From NCBI RefSeq assembly GCF_000210295.1, contig NC_026743.1:2356001-2420000 (forward strand): a stretch of DNA of 64,000 bases, written 5' to 3'. The notes below the pieces were generated by a model. It saw only the letters and a list, made by a program, of their open reading frames with translations, had not been told where the DNA came from and ran no database searches. The first letter of the stretch is position 1, and the number at the start of each line of letters is the position of its first letter. This stretch comes from Trypanosoma brucei gambiense DAL972 (lineage: Eukaryota > Euglenozoa > Kinetoplastea > Trypanosomatida > Trypanosomatidae). Shown here in pieces: positions 1 to 9,745 of this stretch. The position numbers were made by a program, and so were the translations under genes.

Positions 1-391
1 CATGATCCCTTTCATCCACGAATGGAGTGTTGTGGTACTGACTTGCACTGATTCACTAGTTTTCTTGTAAATTACTGCTACCATTACTAGTATCGCCGTT
101 AGTGCCGCAGATGCACTTGTGTTGTGATGATATATTTAGTTTTCAACGTCACCGCTGAATGAATACCACTACGGTAAGGGAAGCCCGTCGCAAAGAGGTA
201 CGCAAAGGGAGCTGTGAGCGCCCCTTCCTTCTTGTTGTGCTTTGCTGACGCTCGGAAGGCCCCATCTATAAATGGGTAGTATTACAGTTATTATTTTAGT
301 GTCATTTGTTACTAGTTTTGTAAAGAATCTGCATGTTTCTGCATCTGAGTTTTATTCTTAGAAAGAAAGTGGAAACAGGAAAGAGGCGACG
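1..391 (+). other. Intergenic: upstream 3' UTR and splice region of CFAP298
   Basis: No supportable coding frame. The left part is probably the 3' UTR of a gene outside the window. A T-rich stretch ends in an AG at 360-361, which is the likely spliced-leader acceptor. It leaves about 30 bases of purine-rich 5' UTR with no ATG before the gene start at 392. Confidence 0.6.
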
Positions 392-1189
392 ATGGTTCTT
401 ATTGAGTGCAAGCGTTTACCAAAGGATGAGTATAGTAAGGACTATGACGTATTTCTAGTGTCCATGCCTGGAAGTACAAACATTGGTGAAGCGACGGATG
501 CACTTCAAAAAATGCGCAACACTCGGGTGCGTATAAAATGGATGTGTGCGGCAGCGAAGCAGCTTGCAAAAGATTTCTGCTCGGATGAGCAAAAGCACCA
601 CCTGTTGGGGGCTGTAGAGGATGCAGAGCGCTACATGGCCATTGAGCGAGCAGAAAATCGTCAGTTGTGCTCTCAGGAAGACCTAGACGCCCATATTGCA
701 GCCTTCAAGGGAAGTGCGATGATTTTGTTCCCGGCCGAATGCAGTGGCACCGACGCCGTGAAACGGCTGGCCCTCGTTCTTGATGATGAAAACACAACTG
801 ATTTGGAGCGCTCGAAGGCGCACCGCCTTTTGAGTATCATCGACGATGGTGCCGCTACTGAGGATATTCTCCAAGGACCAGCGGTGATGTGGTGGAGTGG
901 TAAGCCACTTGATAGAAATGCAGATTTTACCAAGTATGTCGGAAAGAATGAAAAAACAAAAATAACGGTGAAGCTGGCGGCCAAGGATGCACCTCCGCCA
1001 CCACGCGAACCGGCTGTGGACGCCAAAACACAGTCAGAGATGATGGCTTTCTACTTTAAAAAGCAGGAAGAAATGAAGAAACTCATTGAAGACGAGGACC
1101 TCACCTATGGTAACAGTGCTTGGGCGGATCCCCGTGGGCTGAGGTCACAGTTGCACGGTTTCGATGGAGTTAAGTACAAACCTGGGTAA
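392..1189 (+). CDS. CFAP298: CFAP298 (C21orf59/Kurly) homologue
   Basis: This 265-aa protein matches the CFAP298 family, a cytoplasmic factor needed for assembly of outer dynein arms and for motile cilia. The N-terminus MVLIECKR resembles the family start. Around residues 180-190 lies YVGKNEKTKI, almost identical to the vertebrate motif. It is followed by a PPREP segment, a QxxMMAFYFKKQEE helix, and the terminal WADPRGLRSQLHGFDGVKYK block that aligns with the vertebrate WAD...HG..IKW end. Human CFAP298 is about 290 aa, so this copy is nearly full length and lacks only part of the mid-region. The start is the first ATG after the AG at 360-361. A flagellate parasite is expected to keep this gene. 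Family assignment is firm; the role in trypanosomes is inferred from it. Confidence 0.92.
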   Translation: MVLIECKRLPKDEYSKDYDVFLVSMPGSTNIGEATDALQKMRNTRVRIKWMCAAAKQLAKDFCSDEQKHHLLGAVEDAERYMAIERAENRQLCSQEDLDAHIAAFKGSAMILFPAECSGTDAVKRLALVLDDENTTDLERSKAHRLLSIIDDGAATEDILQGPAVMWWSGKPLDRNADFTKYVGKNEKTKITVKLAAKDAPPPPREPAVDAKTQSEMMAFYFKKQEEMKKLIEDEDLTYGNSAWADPRGLRSQLHGFDGVKYKPG

Positions 1190-1864
1190 AATGTGAAGCA
1201 AGTACGTTTTTCTCCCCACGGGCACCTCGTATATTATTTCCATTATTATTATTATGGTTTCCAATGGTCTGCTCTTTCTTTTTTTTGTCCCCTACACTGC
1301 GAGGTAGTGTGCTCGCATCTACGTATGCCTCCTCGTGAATGCAACGAAACAACATGAGAATGAAGGAGGAGAGTGATAAACTTCATGTTAGATTGTTATA
1401 GAAACTTCCCAAGTGCGTGCGTGGGGAGTTTGTGTTGTACCTTGTCTGTGCGCCACTGCTGTTGCGTTTTGTTCTCAGATCCCTCATCCCAATATTTTCG
1501 CTGTTTGCACCCGCCGGTTTACATCGATGGGTCCGAGCACTGTGTTTGTCGGTGCTCACCGCATGTGAAATACTTTCTCCTGCAGAGCGGATGCAACGCG
1601 TACTCACACGCACAGGGTTATACATATATACACATATGCATATTTCCGTAGTGATAATAGCAAACATAAATTCTTTGACATACCCCTTTGCTTGTCCCTG
1701 GAGACCTTGATGTTCCTCAATGCACAACAATCGTACGGCTTTCACTTTTCTTACCCTTTCTTTTAAAAATACACCTAACCACCTCGTATCACTATAAAAA
1801 TATATATATATATATAAAATAAATCATAGGTTTCAACTCTTTTTCTCTTACCTTCCCGGTAATA
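1190..1864 (+). other. Intergenic: CFAP298 3' UTR and eL18 splice region
   Basis: No gene seen. A pyrimidine tract at 1741-1764 is followed by an A/T stretch holding (TA)8 at 1801-1816. The first AG after the tract is at 1828-1829, unusually far (64 bases) downstream. Use of that AG gives a 35-base 5' UTR for the eL18 gene, itself pyrimidine-rich. Confidence 0.6.
1801..1816. repeat. (TA)8 dinucleotide run
   Basis: A perfect TA run lies between the polypyrimidine tract and the presumed acceptor AG of the eL18 gene. It is a simple repeat, and its position inside a splice region is the only notable point. Confidence 0.9.
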
Positions 1865-2446
1865 ATGGGCGTAGACCTCACCGGAGTGCAGAAGAAGAAG
1901 CGGGTGGTACGCCACCACACCTACTCGACGAACCCGTACATAAAGCTTCTCATCAAGCTGTACAAGTTCCTTGGGAAACGTACCAATTCCCCATTCAATA
2001 AGCTCATTCACAAGCGTCTGCTCAAGAGCCGTAACAACCGTGCGCCCATCTCACTCAGCCGCATTGCTGTCTGCATGAGGCGCCGCACCGTGTGGCTTAA
2101 GAAGGGGAAGAAGTCACCAATTGCCGTCATTGTTGGTGACGTGCTCGATGATGTTCGCATGACCCGCATTCCAGCCCTCCGTATCTGCGCCCTCCGCTTC
2201 TCGAAGAGCGCCCGCGAGCGCATTACTGGTGCTGGTGGCGAGTGCTTAACCTTCGATCAGCTTGCGATGATGGCACCGACGGGGAAAAACACGATGTTGC
2301 TCCGTGGCCGTAAGTCTGGACGCGAATCAGTGAAACACTTTGGCGCTGCAGGTGTTCCTGGAAGCCACGCGAAACCGCATGTGTCGTCACGTGGAAAGGA
2401 AAGGCAGCGCTCGAGCAAGCGGCGTCACGCCTTCCGTCACAAGTAG
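1865..2446 (+). CDS. RPL18: 60S ribosomal protein L18 (eL18)
   Basis: This 193-aa basic protein is the eukaryotic large-subunit protein eL18. It opens with MGVDL and a basic KKKRVVRHH segment. It continues through NKLIHKRLLKSRNNRAPISLSR and the IAVIVGDVLDD block, and ends in the Lys/Arg-rich SSRGKERQRSSKRRHAFRHK-type tail found in other eL18 proteins. Length is close to the usual 187-188 aa. The protein sits on the solvent side of the 60S subunit. The start is the first ATG after the acceptor at 1828-1829. Codon choice is strongly C/G-ending compared with the surrounding UTRs, as expected for a highly expressed gene. Assignment is essentially certain. Confidence 0.97.
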   Translation: MGVDLTGVQKKKRVVRHHTYSTNPYIKLLIKLYKFLGKRTNSPFNKLIHKRLLKSRNNRAPISLSRIAVCMRRRTVWLKKGKKSPIAVIVGDVLDDVRMTRIPALRICALRFSKSARERITGAGGECLTFDQLAMMAPTGKNTMLLRGRKSGRESVKHFGAAGVPGSHAKPHVSSRGKERQRSSKRRHAFRHK

Positions 2447-3685
2447 GTGGGGAAATGAAAGAGAGTTTGATTCATCTTTTGTGTTTATTTCCTTCTTTAG
2501 TAATTGGTTTTTGACCACGTTTACACCCCAAACATTCTCTTGTTTTTTTTCTGTGATGGAGGAGAGGTTGCGCTGGAGCCCTCTCCCCAGATTTGATTCA
2601 CGTGAATGTGGCGCTTCTTTGCTATACTGAAAAACAAAGGTTGTGCTTCCTTTTCTTTGATTCTTTCCGTGCAGCGTTAGTTATGCCAGTGTTATTGGCG
2701 CCTTCATGTCACGGTGCGTGTTAGGCCTATCTCAACTTTCGGAACCAAACAAGGAAGTTATGGCACCTCCTAATATTTGGTGAATAAGCGTGAACGGTCG
2801 GAAGTAACAAAGGAACAGTCCACGTAGGAAGGGACAATTTCAAACGTCGGCAACACAAAAGGGGCTGGCGGGGGCCCGTGCGTGAGGGAAATCAGGGGTT
2901 AAGACAGCGGCTGCGTTGCTGTGCTCTTTCCTGCAAATTTAGGTCGTCTCGGCTTACTCGTTCGCGAGGTCCCACCTGGGCACCAACGGAGAATTTAGTT
3001 TTTTCTTATTCCTCCAGTTGTATCATTTGTATTCAATGATGATTGGAGAGCGAAACTAACGCCGGAGGTGATCCTATTGGGCGTGATTGCGAGCTACGTG
3101 ATTCTATTTGCGCTTGCTTCTGTGCTTCACGAAGTAGGTGTCCGGCACACCAGCATTGTTCAAATGACACTCATAACTCCACTTGATTGGGTGATCGTGT
3201 GAGTTTATTACCTCAGTATGCCACTGCTGCCTTCTGGACCCTGAAAACCTCCATTTTTTTAGCTCTTTTTTTTTCGCCCTCACAGCAACTATACATTTGG
3301 TAGTAACGTGAGACTTTGGGTGCATCCCGTGTGAGAGATGGTAGTCGTGCGATTGTAGTGCTGGAGTCATTTTCTCCAGGTACCTCCATAGCTCAAGGAG
3401 CACGTCTCTACCCATGTATGTTTATTGTTGCGTTATTTCGAATACCTTCTTCCCATTTGTTGTCCATGATGATCCTTAAAAAACGCTCACGTTATTTCAG
3501 AAGCCATAATAAGAGCATAGCAGTGTCAACAGGAAGTGAAGTTGGAAAACGGGAAAACGCAGGCAGCGTTAGTACGTAAGGAAAAAGAGGTGGCATATAC
3601 GGAGGAAGAGAGTCAGGAAAGAAAGTGCAGGTGGGAAAGAAGTGGAGGTGAGCCAATATCCGGTTGCCTTCCGTTAAAGTCCAGT
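2447..3685 (+). other. Intergenic: eL18 3' UTR and splice region of the 871-aa gene
   Basis: No gene seen in 1.24 kb. There are two candidate acceptors. The stronger tract is at 3254-3283 with AG at 3284-3285, but several short upstream ORFs would follow. A weaker tract has AG at 3499-3500, and after that the first ATG in any frame is the gene start at 3686. The open frame runs upstream to a GTG at 3536, but that stretch has no ATG. Confidence 0.6.
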
Positions 3686-6301
3686 ATGAGCGTCTCCTTT
3701 TTTGTTCAGGAGGTGCGTTCAAACCCCGCTGTCGATGCTGAAACAGCAGCTGTGACAAGTCTCAACACCCTCTTTCATAAGTCAGGGTTGTACCTTTCTA
3801 CGGCCTCCACACAGCTTCACGTGACGCCAGAAGCGGTTTGTGTCATTGACGCCCAGGACCTCTACGCAATCGCACGACATGCCCACATTCTTGTCACCAA
3901 CAGAGATGTGCAGTGTGACTTTAGTGCTCTTTCCAGTGTGTTGTGGAACCAGGTGAAGAATGTCGGTGACAGGATTGATGTGTATCTTCATTTACTGGAG
4001 AGCGCGGGTCACGCACGACAGTCAAGAGCTGCGTTGGACTTGCAGCCGTTACATCTTACGCTGCTGACCCACGCGCTCTACATTTTACGGCAAATTGAGG
4101 AGCCTCACGCAAGGCAGGAGGTACGAGATGCAGTCAGCATCGTGCAAAAGGATGTTGAAATGGTGGTGCGACTCGGAAAGAAACTTTTGCACGTCCTTGG
4201 TGACGCTTTGGACAAAAGTGGCGTTGCTGACAACCGTTTTCTGCTAGCAGCGGAGATGGCTTTGTGCGCAGTGGAGTTGCTTGCTGCTTCCATCGCGTCA
4301 CGGAGTGCCATTGATGTGAGCCCTCTAATCACTTTTTTCAATTCAGAGGCCTCGTGGCGGCTCAGTGGGATAAGTATCGAGGCGACGGGAAGTTACTGTG
4401 GTGCACTACATCGACTTATTCGTACCCTCTTCGCTAGACAAAACGACTTCGATGGTGTGGAACGCGTGACGGCGAAGCTGCTTGTGAACCGGCTGACGAC
4501 GAGACCACCATTTGACTGGGAAATGTTCAAGAGAATACACCCGCCGCATAAGGGGACCGTAATACCGCAGTACATCGTCCTTTGCAACATGAGTACCGTG
4601 CAACTCTGCGTTCGGAAGCTGCTGCTACAGAATCATTCCTATGTAAGTGCCTTGAAGAAAAACTGTATACGTCTCTTACAGGAAATGAGTTCTCGAAAAG
4701 AGATGCTTTCCTTCTACCAGGTCCCGCTGCTTGCCGCGCTTCAAGGAATGCCAGAGTTTGATCTCTCTGACGATGCGCAGCTGCAGCTACGAGCGGTGGA
4801 AACTCACCTAGGAAATAATGAACAGATAATGCAACCCAACTTTCTTCGGATTCTGATGGCGTATGGATACACCGTCCCACATGAGCAACACAATCCACTA
4901 ACCCGTGGGTCTGTTCTCTCTCTATTTAGGGCTGTGACTGAGCAACTTTTCCAACTCCCCATGATTCAATCTGGTAATGTGAACAAAATGACCCACACCC
5001 TTTTGCAGCCACCTGTCCCGACACTGTCGTTTATCCGCCTAGTGGTCGAGGCATCATCCAATGATGTGGAAACGGCTTCTGAGGTTCTTGCCGAGATGAT
5101 GAAGGTTCTCACAACGATGTATGAGGCGAGCGTAGCGCAATGTGAGCTCTACCAAACTCCGGTGCGGGTATCCAAACCGCTGCGGCGAGTCCTTGCACTT
5201 ACGATGACGTTATTGTTCGAGTTTTTTAGATTCCCATCGTTCGTAAAGGCTGTCAACCACATCACCGCATTGGAGGCGCTTGCGAGGATCTACGCCATAG
5301 CGCGATTGTACGTAACTGCCGAAAGCAATGCAACTGAGACTGAGAGGAAAAGCGCTATGAGATTACTCGTGAGGATGGCCGCGAAACTTGTTGTGGTATC
5401 CGAAAGCATGAAGGTGCCGGAGGTGAACACATTTTTCGTGGATTCCCTTTTGCCACGCAGCTCAATGGAGTCGCTGACACACCGTAACCACCAACAGTAT
5501 GCACTGCTTGAGGCATACCTAAGAGCATTTGCCTCCGGTGCCGTTGTGACGGTGATGGAGGAGGAAACACTGCTGAAACATTGGGTTGATGTCTCACTGC
5601 GTTGCATTACAAATCGCCTTAGTGGCGCGTTAGCCGTGGCGGGATTAACGTTTCTTTCCGCCGTTTTCCTGTCGAAACGGGCTGTCGCCCCTCTTTTTGT
5701 ACCAACCTACGTGGAGTTGATGGTCCCCACTTCGCAGCCTTCGCGTTATGGGGAGCCGCCCCTATATTTGACGCGACGCTTCGCTAAAACTGTGCGCGCG
5801 TGTTGTCAGGCGCTCGAGGGTTGCGATGAGCGTGCGCTGGAAGAAATTATCCATGATCAAAACTCATCTGTTGCCAAAGTTGTAAGAGATATGTTTGGAA
5901 ACGACAAGAATTTATCGTTGCTTGAAAATATCCGGCCTATAAGTAGTATACTTTTAGTTGTTTCATCACTGTTTGACAAAGTGTGTGCTCTCTTAGGGAA
6001 TACGGCCGGACCCGCCCTTGCCACCACTCAAGACCGATTGGCCAGGTTTCAGGTATATTACTCAGCGCTAATTAACCTTCTACAGTGCCGCAGTACTGCT
6101 GTACTACATCGAGTGTGTGCTTCCGTAGAAGCCGTAATGTTGGAACAGCTTCGTGGTGTACCAAGTGTGCAGGCACAATGGATTAAGCACATTGGAAACA
6201 TTGTTGATTCACTTCAGGGAATAGGAAAGACAGCTGTTGCAGAGTGGTTTCTCGTTCTGAGTGAGAGGACAAAGAAAATGATTCCGCACGCGAGGCTGTA
6301 A
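3686..6301 (+). CDS. Conserved-looking hypothetical protein, 871 aa
   Basis: A long 871-aa frame that I do not recognise. It starts MSVSFFVQEVR and is mostly alpha-helical in character, with many Leu/Ala-rich amphipathic stretches suggesting a HEAT/ARM-like solenoid (inference from composition, not from a recognised repeat). No membrane span, signal peptide or catalytic motif is visible. The frame stays open 50 codons upstream from a GTG at 3536, but no ATG precedes 3686, so 3686 is the only reasonable start. A second AG lies five bases before this ATG, behind a short pyrimidine run, and could also serve as acceptor. Its length and even codon use argue for a real gene. No function is proposed. 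Confidence 0.85.
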   Translation: MSVSFFVQEVRSNPAVDAETAAVTSLNTLFHKSGLYLSTASTQLHVTPEAVCVIDAQDLYAIARHAHILVTNRDVQCDFSALSSVLWNQVKNVGDRIDVYLHLLESAGHARQSRAALDLQPLHLTLLTHALYILRQIEEPHARQEVRDAVSIVQKDVEMVVRLGKKLLHVLGDALDKSGVADNRFLLAAEMALCAVELLAASIASRSAIDVSPLITFFNSEASWRLSGISIEATGSYCGALHRLIRTLFARQNDFDGVERVTAKLLVNRLTTRPPFDWEMFKRIHPPHKGTVIPQYIVLCNMSTVQLCVRKLLLQNHSYVSALKKNCIRLLQEMSSRKEMLSFYQVPLLAALQGMPEFDLSDDAQLQLRAVETHLGNNEQIMQPNFLRILMAYGYTVPHEQHNPLTRGSVLSLFRAVTEQLFQLPMIQSGNVNKMTHTLLQPPVPTLSFIRLVVEASSNDVETASEVLAEMMKVLTTMYEASVAQCELYQTPVRVSKPLRRVLALTMTLLFEFFRFPSFVKAVNHITALEALARIYAIARLYVTAESNATETERKSAMRLLVRMAAKLVVVSESMKVPEVNTFFVDSLLPRSSMESLTHRNHQQYALLEAYLRAFASGAVVTVMEEETLLKHWVDVSLRCITNRLSGALAVAGLTFLSAVFLSKRAVAPLFVPTYVELMVPTSQPSRYGEPPLYLTRRFAKTVRACCQALEGCDERALEEIIHDQNSSVAKVVRDMFGNDKNLSLLENIRPISSILLVVSSLFDKVCALLGNTAGPALATTQDRLARFQVYYSALINLLQCRSTAVLHRVCASVEAVMLEQLRGVPSVQAQWIKHIGNIVDSLQGIGKTAVAEWFLVLSERTKKMIPHARL

Positions 6302-6981
6302 TCCTTCTTTTCGCCCCTTTTTTGGGATGAGGTGGGTGTAGATAAACAACAGCAAAAAAAAAAAGGAAATGTGTGGAGGGAGCCCAAGCTCTTTCTTTCT
6401 TTTTTTTTTTTTACTTGCCTACCTTTCTTGCGTTGAGTGGGGTCTGGTTAATCCGTAGGGGAGCTTACGACTAATAGCAGCAGCCTGTCTGGAGCACAGA
6501 TCGCCTTGTGACATGGTTGATTGAGAGTTGGGCACCAAACTAAAAGGGAAATCTGTTTCCAAAGATGTGCAAAGCGGTGGAGAGGGAACGGACTGAGGGT
6601 TTGCGTTGGTTGAACCGTAATGCTTAAAAGGCAATATTCTACGTAAACGAAGAGAGTTACATGAGTATTTGGACCAAAGCGCCCTCTTAGTCCTTTTTGC
6701 TTATCCGCGAATATGGCGAGAATGCGAGGATCCACGTCCTTCACAGCGTACCTCAAAGGGGGGTTTGGGTGCATGTCTACGGTGGGAATTATAAATTCAG
6801 AAGCAATTTGTAAACGTCACATCAGCTTAAATAGATGCGAGATTCAAAAAGTAAAGAGGTAGGATTACATCCCCAGCTATTTACGGTGCTGCAAACCGAT
6901 CATCTTTTTTCTTATCAGTTTATTTCAGAGAGTTCGTTGTTCTTCCCGTGTCTGTGGTTAGGTGCGCCAACACTGAATGAA
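6302..6981 (+). other. Intergenic: 3' UTR and COQ8-like gene splice region
   Basis: No gene seen. An A-run near 6355 and a T-tract near 6400 probably belong to the 3' UTR of the upstream gene. The splice region of the next gene is the pyrimidine tract at about 6901-6926, with AGs at 6917-6918 and 6927-6928. Confidence 0.55.
6927..6928 (+). promoter_or_regulatory. Spliced-leader acceptor AG that decides the COQ8-like start
   Basis: A T-rich tract (about 6901-6926) ends in AG at 6917-6918 and again at 6927-6928. Both lie downstream of the first in-frame ATG at 6835, so that ATG would not be in the mature mRNA. The next in-frame ATG is 6982. A two-codon upstream ORF (ATG at 6977, stop at 6983-6985) overlaps it. 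Confidence 0.65.
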
Positions 6982-8529
6982 ATGACAGTAAACGCAATTA
7001 CAGGTTCTATTGGTAATGTGGCGCGTGGTGTTGCAAAGGTGGTGAGCGCTGTGACTGGAGCTAGCTGTTCAGGTGGGGTATCCTCAAATGTCAGTGCTTT
7101 CGCATCGGCGGTACAGCGGAGAACTCCTACAGCCAAAAAACCATCACCATTGCCAAGGGAGCTACAGACACACCTCAATGGTTCCAACAGGGCGAAAATG
7201 AGGACCGCCGTGTATCGAACAGTACCCTCAACACGGGCCGCCAGGGCGGCTGGGTTTGGCACCCTTTTCCTAAGGCTTGGTTGGGATAAACTTGTGGGCT
7301 CCGAGGCGGGAGATAAAATGCTCCCTGTTAACAGCCACATGCGCATTGTAGAGACCCTTTGCCGGATGCGTGGGGCGGTTATGAAACTCGGGCAGATGCT
7401 CAGCATTCAAGATGATAATACGATTCCGTCCAACATCACCAGTTTATTTGAGCGCTTGCGGGATAGTGCCTATGCCATGCCACCTAAGCAGCTAGAGCAG
7501 ACGCTGACGAAGGAGTACAACGACAAAAATTGGAGGCAGGAACTTTTCAAGGAGTTCATCACGGAGCCCATTGCGGCAGCTAGCATTGGGCAGGTGCACC
7601 GAGCTGCCGTTAGCGACCAAGACACGGGTGAAAAGGTAGCCGTAGCCGTGAAGGTACAATACCCCGGTGTGGCCCAGAGCATTGACTCGGATGTGGCGAA
7701 CTTACGTATGCTTATGTCGTTGAACATTCTGCCCCCGGGAATGTTTGTCGACAACATCCTGGACGAATTGCAACAAGAATTGAAGACGGAGTGTTCCTAT
7801 AGTAAAGAAGCAGAGAAGCAACTGCGGTATGCCGAATTGTTGCAGCAAAGCCCGGAGCTTAAGGAAGTTTTCGTCGTCCCGAAGGTATATAAGTCCCTTT
7901 CAACGGACCGTGTGCTTGTCACGCAGATGCTATCGGGTGTGTCGATTGACAAACTTGCCTCGTTGGTGGGGATGCAGGACGTGAAGGATTACGTTGCACG
8001 CTCTATGTTGCACCTGACACTTACCGAACTCTTCCAATGGCGTTTCATGCAGACCGATCCCAACTATTCAAACTTCCTATTTTGTCCCCAAACAAACAAA
8101 ATTGGCCTTATCGACTTCGGAGCGGCCCGTGAGTACAACCAAGAGTTTGTGAAGGATTACCTTGATGTTGTTGCCGCGGCCGCACGCCGAGACCGCCAGA
8201 CAGTTATTGAAAAAAGCATTAAACTGGGGTTTCTGAAAGGTAACGAGATGAAGGAGATGCTGGACGCCCACGCGGAAAGTGTGTTGCTTTTGGGTTTGCC
8301 CTTCAACAACCGGGACGTACCATTCGATTTCTCAAAGGAGAACTTGCCTTCGCGCATTCAGGGTTACGTGCCAACGATAGTCAGATTGCGGCTTTGTCCG
8401 CCTCCTACGCCCATCTACTCACTGCACCGTAGACTTAGCGGTGCCATTCTGCTTTCGACAAAACTGAAGGCAACTGTTCCGTCGGGTGAACTCTTTTGGA
8501 ATATATACGATGAATTAACGAGCGTGTGA
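6982..8529 (+). CDS. COQ8: COQ8/ABC1 (ADCK3-type) atypical kinase
   Basis: This 515-aa protein belongs to the UbiB/ABC1/ADCK family, whose COQ8 members support coenzyme Q synthesis in the mitochondrial matrix. Visible landmarks (numbered from the ATG at 6982) are the family-specific KxGQ motif as KLGQ at about 135-138, the Ala-rich loop AAAS at about 198-201 replacing the kinase Gly-rich loop, the ATP-binding Lys in AVKVQYPG at about 224, the ELQQEL segment, DPNYSNF (usual DPNWSNF) in the catalytic loop, and IDFGA for the metal-binding DFG. The N-terminus is Ser/Ala/Arg-containing and could act as a mitochondrial presequence. An ATG at 6835 would add 49 residues, but they cover the splice tract and are probably untranslated. 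Family certain; COQ8 orthology likely from the KxGQ motif and the presequence. Confidence 0.92.
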   Translation: MTVNAITGSIGNVARGVAKVVSAVTGASCSGGVSSNVSAFASAVQRRTPTAKKPSPLPRELQTHLNGSNRAKMRTAVYRTVPSTRAARAAGFGTLFLRLGWDKLVGSEAGDKMLPVNSHMRIVETLCRMRGAVMKLGQMLSIQDDNTIPSNITSLFERLRDSAYAMPPKQLEQTLTKEYNDKNWRQELFKEFITEPIAAASIGQVHRAAVSDQDTGEKVAVAVKVQYPGVAQSIDSDVANLRMLMSLNILPPGMFVDNILDELQQELKTECSYSKEAEKQLRYAELLQQSPELKEVFVVPKVYKSLSTDRVLVTQMLSGVSIDKLASLVGMQDVKDYVARSMLHLTLTELFQWRFMQTDPNYSNFLFCPQTNKIGLIDFGAAREYNQEFVKDYLDVVAAAARRDRQTVIEKSIKLGFLKGNEMKEMLDAHAESVLLLGLPFNNRDVPFDFSKENLPSRIQGYVPTIVRLRLCPPPTPIYSLHRRLSGAILLSTKLKATVPSGELFWNIYDELTSV

Positions 8530-9349
8530 TCTCCTCACAGGGTGTTGGGCTGCGTACACTCTTATTCTGTGGTCATCATCATTTTATTCTGGTGAGTTTT
8601 ATGCTCTATGCGGCATTATATAAACACATCCACGGGGTGCAGATATGCATTCTTCTGTTCATCCTTGTTCTTTGTGTATGCGTTTATCAATTAACAAGCA
8701 ACCGTCGGTTTACACCTCTGAAAGTACGTAGAGCCCGCGTGGCTCTTTGTATTCCCTCCGTGTTACGTATAGTGCAGCTTCATCAGCGGTAACGAGAACA
8801 TCACCACATCCCTTCCACCTTCTTGCTACTTCTAACGAATCTATCTTTGGAATAGTCTTGTTAGAGAAGACGTAGAGTTGCTTTTCGCATTGGTTTTAAA
8901 GGACAACAACCATCACCTAGAAGTAGAGAGTACGAGTTCCCCCTGCTGCGCAACCAGAGGGTTTGTCCGTCCCTTTCTTCGCAGGGTTGACATCACAATA
9001 AGGAGAGAGAAAAGACAAACGCAAAAGCGACGTAATAGAACATTTATACACTGATTCGAGAGAAAGCTCAAAATTTAAGGGGCAAGTGAGTGTCTTCTTT
9101 GTGCGAAAACGTTTCAAATTAGTGAACCATCGAGAACAAATTTCTTACGCACGCAAAAAAGGGGGAATTAACGTGGTTGATACGGTGGAACCGAGGCGAG
9201 GCGACCCCACAAAACAAAAAGCGCGGCAGCAAGAACGAACAACGAAAAGGCTTATATTACGAGAGAAAGCTTAACTGAGTCAACGTAGCACCTGGCTGAA
9301 GGTGAAGGGGAACAGTAATAAACAAGAGGGGAAATCGCAACAGTGAATA
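8530..9349 (+). other. Intergenic: COQ8 3' UTR and long 5' UTR of the PSP1 gene
   Basis: No gene seen. A clear pyrimidine tract (8966-8980) with AG at 8983-8984 is the best acceptor. From that AG to 9350 there is no ATG in any frame over about 365 bases. This makes 9350 the expected start for the mRNA that follows. Confidence 0.6.
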
Positions 9350-9745
9350 ATGCAGCATCAACTTAGAGAAGAGCAGATGCGAGCGACATTGAAACAGCTT
9401 CAGACGGATGTAAATGAATTACTTGACGATCAGGAACAATACATACGGTTTGTATACGGCAAGATTAGGGGACAGCTAGAGAGGATGCACCACATGATAG
9501 CCTCGGGCGGCGATGCCGCGACTGCACTTGGAAATTGCTCAAGTTACCTCGGAAGCATGGACCATCTCACGCAGGCATATGCTGGTTGCATGACAGATGG
9601 TCAGCGTAGTGGTGCGGCTGGGGGTTGCTCGCTTCCGGCTGCCTCCACTCCGTTAAGTGAACGTATACAAGGAATGCTGCCCCCGCTACGTAACCTCATG
9701 ATGGAGGGCCTACGCAGACAGACTGTACACAATGGGCTGCGTTAA
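9350..9745 (+). CDS. N-terminal part of a PSP1-domain gene (frame broken at about 9694-9745)
   Basis: A 131-codon frame beginning MQHQLREEQMRATL, with a helical, coiled-coil-like first 60 residues and then a Gly/Ser/Ala-rich stretch. On its own it matches nothing I know. It ends at 9745, while the next long frame, shifted by -1, is already open from 9694 and carries a PSP1 domain with no in-frame ATG before 10162. There is no polypyrimidine tract or plausible acceptor in the about 100 bases between. The simplest reading is one gene of roughly 465 codons, with the frame lost somewhere in 9694-9745 through a real mutation, a sequence error or programmed -1 frameshifting. The start is the first ATG after the acceptor at 8983-8984. 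Confidence 0.7.
   Translation: MQHQLREEQMRATLKQLQTDVNELLDDQEQYIRFVYGKIRGQLERMHHMIASGGDAATALGNCSSYLGSMDHLTQAYAGCMTDGQRSGAAGGCSLPAASTPLSERIQGMLPPLRNLMMEGLRRQTVHNGLR

Noticed and set aside
673..1026. Minus-strand frames opposite the genes throughout the window (this one opposite CFAP298 as an example)
   Set aside because: They lie antisense to well-supported genes, lack splice signals on the minus strand and have no recognisable products.
3536..3685. Upstream 50-codon extension of the 871-aa gene
   Set aside because: It begins at GTG, has no ATG and is purine-rich leader sequence.
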